From: Paeniglutamicibacter antarcticus
GTDB taxonomy: Bacteria; Actinomycetota; Actinomycetes; Actinomycetales; Micrococcaceae
Reading direction: 5' to 3'
NCBI RefSeq assembly: GCF_900010755.1
Contig: NZ_CZJT01000079.1
Coordinates: 1 to 64,000 of the forward strand
Length of the DNA stretch: 64,000 bases
Shown here: piece after piece, positions 58,176 to 64,000 of the stretch
How positions within the stretch are numbered: the stretch's first letter is position 1
Layout of the letters: each line of letters starts with the position of its first letter
The notes under the pieces: generated by a model
The model's input: the letters and a program-made list of their open reading frames with translations, nothing else
The model's database searches: none
What the model was told of the DNA's origin: nothing
Translations under genes and position numbers: made by a program

Positions 58176-58883
58176 TCACCCATGCAGCCGGTACCCGAAC
58201 CCTCGGACGGTTTCCACGCGTGCTGCCCCGATCTTGCGGCGTAGGCGTTGGACGTGCACGTCGATGACCCGATGGTCGCTATCCCAGCAGTTCCCCCAGA
58301 CCTCCGTCAGGATTTCGGTGCGGGAAACGACGTCGCCTGGATCCTGAGCCAAGATCAGCAGGATCCGCATTTCCGTCGGCGTCAGGTGCACTTCCTGCCC
58401 GTCGAGGGTGACGATCAGGCGGTGCGGATCGATGTCCAACCGGTCTTCCGATGGTGGTGTCGGTTCCTCCTGGGTTTTCGCGACCGGCGGTGCCAAATCG
58501 CGGGTGCGGCGCAGGACCGCACGCAGTCGGGCATCAAGCACCTGGAGGTCAAAGGGCTTTGACAGGTAGTCATCTGCACCGGCGTCCAACCCGTTGACCA
58601 TGTCAATGCCATCGCCGCGGGCCGAGACCATGATCACGGGGACATTGCTGAATGCCCGCAGGGCGCGGCAAACCTGGGTGCCATTCATTGTTGGCAGCAT
58701 GACATCGAGAAGCACCGCATCCACGGGGTCCGTGGCTTGCAGGTCGCGAAGCCGTTCCAGGCCTTCCAGTCCGTCTTCGACGCCCTCCACGCGGTACCCG
58801 AGCCGGGAGAGCCCGAGCGTGGTGACTTCCCGGATCACCGCGTCGTCCTCGATCATGAGCAACCGGATTCCCTCGGTTTTCAT
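58176..58883 (-). CDS. OmpR-family response regulator
   Basis: A 235-residue regulator. The receiver domain starts RLLMIEDDAVIREVTTLGL, with phospho-Asp D60 (VLLDVMLP) and the conserved Lys in DDYLSKPFDL. The OmpR winged helix ends RRKIGAARVETVRGFGYRLH. A linker of about 20 residues rich in Pro/Glu separates the domains. The start at 58883 overlaps the upstream lipoprotein stop (ATGA), and the kinase follows after 6 nt, so the three are co-translated. It probably controls the envelope genes nearby. Confidence 0.92.
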   Translation of the reverse strand: MKTEGIRLLMIEDDAVIREVTTLGLSRLGYRVEGVEDGLEGLERLRDLQATDPVDAVLLDVMLPTMNGTQVCRALRAFSNVPVIMVSARGDGIDMVNGLDAGADDYLSKPFDLQVLDARLRAVLRRTRDLAPPVAKTQEEPTPPSEDRLDIDPHRLIVTLDGQEVHLTPTEMRILLILAQDPGDVVSRTEILTEVWGNCWDSDHRVIDVHVQRLRRKIGAARVETVRGFGYRLHG

Positions 58884-59512
58884 TGGTCTTCTCCTCCGGA
58901 ATCGGCATAGTCGACGGGGCTTTTGAAACGGTCGCCCTCGATGAAACGGCCATCCTGGAAGCGGAAGAGCCGCACCGACCAACCCGATGGACAGCACACG
59001 GCGTCCTGTGGCTCATAGATGGCCTCTTGGGCCACCAGGCTTCCGTCGTCCCCTGACGAGAGGTAGATATCCGAGCCGCCCACCGCCAAGACAATCCGGG
59101 GAGTTCCGGAATCGTTGCGCACGACAAACGAGGCGAAACTGTAGCTGTCACCAGTGGTGCTGACCGAATAAACCTGGAAGCGTTCGCCTCCCGCCTCGTG
59201 GCTAGGCAATGAAATCACGCAGCGCGCGCAGGTGCTGAGGTACTCGTGGATCTCCATCGGGTCGGCACCGTCGGCGCGCAGGCCACTGAGGTCCGTGTTC
59301 AGCAGGAGGCTGCGGATTTCTGCCGGGCCGAAGGGGGTCTCCCAGACCGCATAGTCCTCGTGGCTGGGTGCCTGCTCCTTGACCGGCGCAGGTGTGGACG
59401 TTGGTCGCGGTGACGGGGTCTCCACCCGCAGGGCCTTGCCCGTTGAGCATGCGCTAAGCAGGGCGCACAGCAACAGGGCCATGGCAATGCCAAGGCCGCG
59501 GCGTAGAGCCAT
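58880..59512 (-). CDS. Lipoprotein of the kinase/regulator operon (CseA-like position)
   Basis: A 210-residue protein with a signal peptide and lipobox LLSAC (Cys at about residue 22), then a Pro/Thr-rich spacer and a soluble domain with a Cys pair (CARC) and another CC near the end. I recognise no domain. It is the first gene of the three-gene operon. In Streptomyces, CseA is a lipoprotein that restrains the CseB/CseC system; the same position suggests an accessory or negative role here. The start at 59512 faces the acyltransferase gene on the plus strand. Confidence 0.75.
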   Translation of the reverse strand: MALRRGLGIAMALLLCALLSACSTGKALRVETPSPRPTSTPAPVKEQAPSHEDYAVWETPFGPAEIRSLLLNTDLSGLRADGADPMEIHEYLSTCARCVISLPSHEAGGERFQVYSVSTTGDSYSFASFVVRNDSGTPRIVLAVGGSDIYLSSGDDGSLVAQEAIYEPQDAVCCPSGWSVRLFRFQDGRFIEGDRFKSPVDYADSGGEDQ

Positions 59513-59697
59513 GGCAGTCCTTCCGCAGGGAACCGAACGTATCGGAGATCGGGGGGTGTAGTGCCATTATGCCCGTTGTGATGCGTAGGAATTGTGACAA
59601 AAGGTGGCTTCAACCTGTCGATTGTGTAACAACTCCGTGTGTCCTTCGAGACGTTAACGGCCGGATACCGTTGATCGTCTCCGGAAACATTGAGGCA
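59513..59697. other. Divergent region between the lipoprotein and the third acyltransferase
   Basis: The 185-bp gap separates two divergent genes, so promoters for both must lie here. TTGTGA occurs twice 16 nt apart (59576-59581, 59592-59597), a spacing not typical for OmpR-family repeats (10-11 nt). No RNA gene is seen. Confidence 0.35.
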
Positions 59698-61551
59698 GTG
59701 AAATCAAAGAGCACTCTCATGGACGGCCCGTCCCTTGGCGGCCCCGGCACGATGCAGGCCCCGGCGCGCAACCTGGCCCTGGACGGGCTTCGGGGCGTTG
59801 CCGTGCTGGCGGTGATTGCCTACCACCTGTGGCCGCAGGCTTTGCCCGGCGGTTTCCTCGGCGTCGACCTGTTCTTTGTGCTCAGCGGATACCTCATTAC
59901 CGGAGGATTGCTAGGGCGCCTCGAGGCGGGGAAATCCGTGGGATTAAGCGGGTTCTGGGTTCGCCGCGCCAGGCGCCTGGTCCCAGCGATGCTGTTCATG
60001 TTGGTGGGGGCGACCGCTCTGGCGATCCTGGCCGGAAGCGGGATTCCAGCGGGTTTGCGCGGTCAATGGCTCGGCGCACTGACCTACACCAGCAATTGGA
60101 TGCAGATTGCTTCCGGAACCAGTTACTTTGCGGCGGCCGAGCCACCGTACTTCCAACATCTGTGGTCGTTGGCCATCGAAGAGCAGTTCTACCTGCTGTG
60201 GCCGGTGGTCTTGGTCGTGATGGTGGTGCTGTTGCGCACCCGGCGAAAACTCATGGTCGCGGTGGCTACCTTGGCGGTGGCCTCCGCAACGACCATGGCC
60301 GTGGCCTTCGAATTCGGCAAGGATGCAAGCCCCCTGTATTTCGGCACCTGGACTCACGGGTTTGGACTGCTGGTGGGGGCCGCGGCGGCCATCCACGCGG
60401 CATCCGCCGCGCCCTCCGGCGGACCGCTTCCGCGTGCCGGCCGTGCCGGGAACCTCACCACCGGTCTCATGCTGGGTCTCATGTTGGCGGCCATGGCTCT
60501 GCTGCCCGCCAACGCGGCGGTAGCCTACCGCGGGGGCATGTTCGTGTTCTGCTTGCTGGCGGCCGGGGTGATCGTGCAGTTGGAACGTAGCCGAACCTTG
60601 GCCAGTGCGGCCCTGAGCCAGCGGTATCTGCGGTGGATGGGAAACCGCAGTTACGGCCTTTACTTGTGGCACTGGCCGTTGGTGGTCCTTGCCGGCGCGC
60701 TTTTTCCGCCCGCGGCGGCCACGGCGGGGGCCCTTTGTGTGCTGGCCGCAACCTTCTTAGCTGCGGAGGCATCTTGGCATCTGGTGGAACGGCCGGTCAT
60801 GCGCGACGGGTTCCGGCTGACGTTGCGCACCTGGCGGATGCTGACCTTGGAACGCCTTGAACTGTTGTGCTCGGGCACCCCGGGACGGTATGCCCAGATC
60901 CTGCCCTTGGCGGCACTGTTGGTGGTTCCGTTGTGCACGGTGACCGCCTTGCTGGCTTCCCCCGCGCAAAGCAGCCTGCAACAGCAGCTAACACAGGCCC
61001 AAACGATGCTCGATGAGCAACCGGCCCCTCCCGAACCTGCCCCGCTCACCACCACCGGGAAACGGCCCAAGGGATTGCACGCCACGGGGCACGAGGTCAC
61101 TGCCGTGGGCGACTCCGTCATGCTTGCGTCCACGGGTGAATTGCTCCGGGTGCTGCCCGGCATTGATATCACGGCTTCGGTGGGAGCCCAGCTGCGTGAA
61201 GCCCCGCAGGTCTTGGAACGATTGCGTGCATCGAACAGGCTGCGCCGGGTGGTGGTGCTGGGGTTGGGCACCAACGGCGACATGCCCGCCGGAACCCTGG
61301 ACGCGGTCCGTGAGGCCATCGGCCCTGACCGTGAGCTCCTGCTGGTGACTGTGCACGCATCCAGGGACTGGACCGGAGCAGTCAATGAGAAGTTCCGGAA
61401 GGACGCGGCCAAGTACCCGAACGTGCACCTGGCGGATTGGGAACACCGGGCAGGAAAAGTCAATGATTTTGCCCGTGATGGGATCCACCCAGGGCCCTCC
61501 GGCGCCCGGGAGTACACACGCATGCTCACCCAGGCGCTCGCCGGTTCCTGA
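59698..61551 (+). CDS. OatA-like acyltransferase (Acyl_transf_3 + SGNH)
   Basis: About 617 residues. The membrane domain opens NLALDGLRGVAVLAVIAYHL, then FLGVDLFFVLSGYLITGGLL and HLWSLAIEEQFYLLWPVVL. The shorter C-terminal SGNH domain has VGDSVMLASTGELL, a G-T-N motif in VVLGLGTNGDM, and DGIHPGPSGAREY with the Asp/His. The G-D-S-V-M and D-x-x-H-P pattern is the OatA type that O-acetylates peptidoglycan and gives lysozyme resistance. GTG 59698 is used; ATG 59719 is an alternative. It is followed by a polysaccharide deacetylase, so both modify the wall. Confidence 0.88.
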   Translation: MKSKSTLMDGPSLGGPGTMQAPARNLALDGLRGVAVLAVIAYHLWPQALPGGFLGVDLFFVLSGYLITGGLLGRLEAGKSVGLSGFWVRRARRLVPAMLFMLVGATALAILAGSGIPAGLRGQWLGALTYTSNWMQIASGTSYFAAAEPPYFQHLWSLAIEEQFYLLWPVVLVVMVVLLRTRRKLMVAVATLAVASATTMAVAFEFGKDASPLYFGTWTHGFGLLVGAAAAIHAASAAPSGGPLPRAGRAGNLTTGLMLGLMLAAMALLPANAAVAYRGGMFVFCLLAAGVIVQLERSRTLASAALSQRYLRWMGNRSYGLYLWHWPLVVLAGALFPPAAATAGALCVLAATFLAAEASWHLVERPVMRDGFRLTLRTWRMLTLERLELLCSGTPGRYAQILPLAALLVVPLCTVTALLASPAQSSLQQQLTQAQTMLDEQPAPPEPAPLTTTGKRPKGLHATGHEVTAVGDSVMLASTGELLRVLPGIDITASVGAQLREAPQVLERLRASNRLRRVVVLGLGTNGDMPAGTLDAVREAIGPDRELLLVTVHASRDWTGAVNEKFRKDAAKYPNVHLADWEHRAGKVNDFARDGIHPGPSGAREYTRMLTQALAGS

Positions 61552-61614
61552 CCCCGGGGACGCGCATCGTCGGCCATCTCAACATCCTCAAATTTTCGAT
61601 TGAAAGGTATTTTC

Positions 61615-63180
61615 GTGTCCGCATTTCTTCCACGTCCACCACGAATGGTTTCGGCCCGCCGCCTCACGGCGCTGGTCCTGGCCGCGGTCTTGATAAGTGG
61701 GTGTGCTCCGGCTGCGCCCCTCGATCCCGGGGCTTCCGAGCCGTCGTCAACTGCGGCACCCACCGCAGGTGTTCCATGGTTTGCGCCCAGGCCCGGGTTG
61801 TCACTGGACCTGGTCCCGGGGACCCATGAGGTGGTGCGTTCCGATGAGGTGCACCGCATCTTTGCCCGGTGGTTCGCCGTCCCCGGGCACCCCGAGGTGG
61901 AGCGTGCGCAGCAGGCGGCCGTGGATGCATCGATCGATGCCTTTCGTGGCGCCCCGGAAAGCGCCGGCCACGGGGGAGGGACAGCGCCCCGGGAACTGAG
62001 CATCGAATCGGAACTCACCGGTTCGTCAGCCGAAATGCTCGGGATCAGGTCAACCACCACGACAATCTCCGGCGATGCCACCTCGAAGGAGTACCGGACC
62101 CAATGGTTTGACCTCAACACGGGGCGGATGCTGGAAACGAGGGAGCTCTTCGCCGACGCACAGCGCTGGGCGAGATTCAGGGACCTGGTGGATATCGAAC
62201 TTCTGGGGCTTCCCGAAGCCGGTGAAAAAGATGTCGTCGCGGCGGATTCCCTGCAGCTTTTGTCACTGAACTTCGATGCATCCGGCGATGCCCTGGTGGA
62301 ATTCGGCGAGCATGTGGTGGCCCCGGGTGCCGTTGGCGATGTGGTGGTCAAGGTCCCATCAACTGCGGTCTCTGCGTTGCTGGGGAACCTCGGCAAGCAG
62401 GCGCGTGAGGCGGGAATGCGCCCCACCGGGCTACCGGCTTCCAAGAGCCGGCCACTGGAACCGGTCGATGGTTCCGGTACCGGGTCCCATGTTGGGGATC
62501 CCGATCCGGGGGAGGTCGCTGAGCCGGACTGCCGCAAGGTCAAATGCGTGGCGCTGACCTTTGACGACGGGCCCGGACCCAAGACCGGCCAACTGCTGGA
62601 TGTGTTAAAGCAGGCGGAAGCGCTGGCCACCTTCTTCGTGGTGGGTCCCAACGCCCAGATGCGACCCAAGACGCTGGTCCGGATGCTGGAGGAAGGCCAT
62701 GAAATCGGCAACCACACGTGGCACCACCGCGTTCTGACCTCACTGGCGCCCGAGGACATGGCCCGGGAAATCGGCAGCACGGCGCGCGCCGTCAAAGACG
62801 CGACGGGCGTGGCTCCAACACTCATGCGTCCGCCCTATGGGGCCACGAATGCCAAGGTGAAGGCAGTCGTCGATGTCCCGTTGATCCTGTGGGACGTGGA
62901 CACGTTGGACTGGAAGGTCCGCAATGCCCGGCAGGTGGTGGCCAACGCGGTGCGGGACACCAAGCCAGGATCGATAGTCCTGATGCACGATATTCATTCC
63001 AGCACCATCGAGGCCGTGCCGGCGATCCTGCGGAAGCTTGGCGCCCAGGGATTCCATTTTGTGACGGTGTCCCAGTTGTTGGCCTCGGTCGGGCTCACGG
63101 ATGGTGCCGTCTATGCGCGTGGTCCGGCACCGGCCAAGACGCCGGCGAAGAAACCGGCCAAGGCATTGACGAAGTCATAG
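61615..63180 (+). CDS. PdaC-like polysaccharide deacetylase lipoprotein
   Basis: A 521-residue secreted protein. The signal peptide ends at the lipobox LISGC. The middle (about residues 60-290) resembles the DUF3298/RsiV-type domain seen in PdaC-like enzymes. The C-terminal NodB domain has VALTFDDGPGPKTGQLLDVL, HEIGNHTWHHR with the metal-binding H-x-x-x-H, RPPYGATN and LMHDIH. It would remove acetyl groups from peptidoglycan or glycan chains outside the cell. The tail is Ala/Pro/Lys-rich (wall-associated). GTG 61615 has GAAAGG 7 nt upstream; TTG 61600 is less likely. Confidence 0.9.
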   Translation: MSAFLPRPPRMVSARRLTALVLAAVLISGCAPAAPLDPGASEPSSTAAPTAGVPWFAPRPGLSLDLVPGTHEVVRSDEVHRIFARWFAVPGHPEVERAQQAAVDASIDAFRGAPESAGHGGGTAPRELSIESELTGSSAEMLGIRSTTTTISGDATSKEYRTQWFDLNTGRMLETRELFADAQRWARFRDLVDIELLGLPEAGEKDVVAADSLQLLSLNFDASGDALVEFGEHVVAPGAVGDVVVKVPSTAVSALLGNLGKQAREAGMRPTGLPASKSRPLEPVDGSGTGSHVGDPDPGEVAEPDCRKVKCVALTFDDGPGPKTGQLLDVLKQAEALATFFVVGPNAQMRPKTLVRMLEEGHEIGNHTWHHRVLTSLAPEDMAREIGSTARAVKDATGVAPTLMRPPYGATNAKVKAVVDVPLILWDVDTLDWKVRNARQVVANAVRDTKPGSIVLMHDIHSSTIEAVPAILRKLGAQGFHFVTVSQLLASVGLTDGAVYARGPAPAKTPAKKPAKALTKS

Positions 63181-63213
63181 TGGGCGAGGTCGTCCACCTC
63201 CGCACATGCCGGT

Positions 63214-63873
63214 TCAGGCCCAGAGGCTGCCCGGATCGGTAAACTGCTGGGCCATGGCCGTGCGAATTGAGCGCAGGTGTTGGCGCATGGCGGTATCCGC
63301 CGCGTGCGCGTCACCCGCGGCAATGGCTGCATAGATGTCCTCGTGCTCGGAAAGCTCGGTGGGTGCGCCCATGTAGCGCTGAAGGCCAGGAAGTACGTGG
63401 TGGGCTCTGGCGGTTTCGTCAAAACAGTGGTGCAGGGACTGGGCCAGCCGGGCGTTGCGTGAGGCGTTGGCAATGCGTTGGTGAAATTCCTGGGCCGAAC
63501 GCATGGATCCCAGCGGATCGGTGGTGGACAGTTCGGCCTGGGTATCCAGCAGCTGGCGGAGCTCCGCGACAAGACGCGGATCCAGGAAGCCTGCCGCGGC
63601 CGCAGCGGCGTGTGGTTCCAAGAGCATGCGCATGTCCAGCGTTTCCTGGACATCGTTGAGGCCCATGGTTCTGACCAGATAGCCCTTCTTGGGCAGCACC
63701 GTCAGCAATCCCTCGGAGCTCAACAGGCGCAAGGCCTCGCGCACCGGGGTCTTTGAAACCGAGAATTCTTCGGCCAGGCGAGGCTCGACGACGATGCTGC
63801 CCGGCGCAAATTCACCGGTGAGGATTGCCGTGCGGATCTGGGTTACGAGACGGTCTGTCAGTGAGGTGCCCAA
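63214..63873 (-). CDS. GntR/FadR-family regulator
   Basis: A 219-residue regulator. The N-terminal winged helix is FAPGSIVVEPRLAEEFSVSK followed by TPVREALRLLSSEGLL, the classic GntR signature. The C-terminal FCD domain has HEDIYAAIAAGDAHAADTAM with His residues that bind a metal and acid ligand. FadR-type proteins usually respond to organic acids. It is the last complete gene in the window. Its targets are probably upstream of it beyond 64000 or in the divergent gene not seen here. A perfect palindrome at 63964 is a candidate site. Confidence 0.9.
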   Translation of the reverse strand: MGTSLTDRLVTQIRTAILTGEFAPGSIVVEPRLAEEFSVSKTPVREALRLLSSEGLLTVLPKKGYLVRTMGLNDVQETLDMRMLLEPHAAAAAAGFLDPRLVAELRQLLDTQAELSTTDPLGSMRSAQEFHQRIANASRNARLAQSLHHCFDETARAHHVLPGLQRYMGAPTELSEHEDIYAAIAAGDAHAADTAMRQHLRSIRTAMAQQFTDPGSLWA

Positions 63874-63963
63874 GCTTCGTTCCTCCTTTCCCGGAAACGG
63901 ATGCCCATGTCATATGGGGCCGGCGGGGTTCAACCTGTTGTGAAATATCCTACCCGCCTGTTA

Positions 63964-63975
63964 GAAATATATTTC
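63964..63975. promoter_or_regulatory. Perfect 12-bp palindrome upstream of the GntR gene
   Basis: GAAATATATTTC is identical to its own reverse complement. A related GAAATAT occurs at 63942-63948. The AT-rich core inside GC-rich DNA, about 90 nt from the regulator's start, is typical of an operator. It could also serve a divergent gene to the right. Confidence 0.45.
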
Positions 63976-64000
63976 AGATATTTTTAGCCGCAGCGCAAGG

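Noticed and set aside
59576..59597. TTGTGA repeated with a 16-nt period upstream of the third acyltransferase
   Set aside because: OmpR-family sites normally recur every 10-11 nt; two short matches at 16 nt are weak.
60660..62825. 721-codon antisense frame across the third acyltransferase and the deacetylase
   Set aside because: Long antisense frames are common in high-GC DNA. Both sense genes have full domains and the antisense product is Ser/Arg-rich with no domain.
1..64000. CRISPR arrays, prophage, tRNA or rRNA genes
   Set aside because: No spaced direct repeats, phage structural genes or clear cloverleaf or rRNA sequences were noticed on reading; a tRNAscan and CRISPR search would be needed to exclude small cases.

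Overview
The window is high-GC DNA with actinobacterial features. It carries the ribosomal/replication block rpsF-ssb-rpsR-rplI followed by dnaB, a SAM-IV-type riboswitch (a class known mainly from Actinobacteria), paired NarL-type sensor kinases and regulators, actinobacterial-style OatA-like acyltransferases, and many start codons only 6-7 nt from a TANNNT -10 box (leaderless transcripts). The gene content resembles a soil member of the Micrococcaceae (Arthrobacter / Paeniglutamicibacter group). That placement is an inference from gene content, not a computed result.

Layout. 1-2356: end of a transposase-like gene, then a NarL-type kinase/regulator pair. 2660-4401 (minus): a lipoprotein and a CPBP membrane protease. 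4533-10665: kinase/regulator, ABC transporter, second kinase/regulator, and a 54-residue membrane protein; the second kinase starts inside a 20-bp perfect inverted repeat. 10752-14482: M18 aminopeptidase, a GNAT remnant and an OatA-like acyltransferase. 14570-19845: rpsF-ssb-rpsR-rplI with a candidate S6:S18 leader, a SAM-IV riboswitch in front of a flavin reductase, a DUF1801 gene, a cluster of DnaA boxes, and dnaB. 19871-24205: an SRPBCC pseudogene with two in-frame stops, an MFS pump and small genes (HhH, GNAT, RraB, pirin).

24344-37039 is an L-rhamnose utilisation locus. On the minus strand it holds an ABC importer (ATPase, two permeases, binding protein), an L-fucose/L-arabinose-isomerase-like protein, mutarotase, L-rhamnose isomerase, a bifunctional rhamnulose-1-phosphate aldolase/dehydrogenase and rhamnulokinase. 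A divergent LacI regulator lies next to two matching operators. The steps visible are import, anomer conversion, isomerisation to L-rhamnulose, phosphorylation, aldol cleavage to DHAP and L-lactaldehyde, and lactaldehyde oxidation to L-lactate.

37036-45122 is a mixed region: a MoaD/ThiS-like protein overlapping a BNR/YCF48-like beta-propeller gene, YnfA, AHSA1, SDR, GNAT, an FBP-domain protein, then a decayed glyoxylate-type locus (IclR fragment, malic-enzyme fragment, intact hydroxypyruvate isomerase), and a Bcp peroxiredoxin. 45411-49187: a heterodimeric ABC exporter with one degenerate ATP site. 49500-56877: another OatA-like acyltransferase, a pentapeptide-repeat protein, a CPBP protease, an MFS pump, a winged-helix regulator with its membrane-protein partner, and a MATE pump.

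56874-63180 looks like a cell-envelope locus: a lipoprotein/response-regulator/kinase operon (CseABC-like in order) facing an OatA-like acyltransferase and a PdaC-like polysaccharide deacetylase. The window ends with a GntR/FadR-type regulator. The observations most worth a second look are the DnaA-box cluster upstream of dnaB, the RBS-embedding palindrome, the SAM-IV riboswitch on a flavin reductase, the three or four decayed genes, and the leaderless-promoter pattern.
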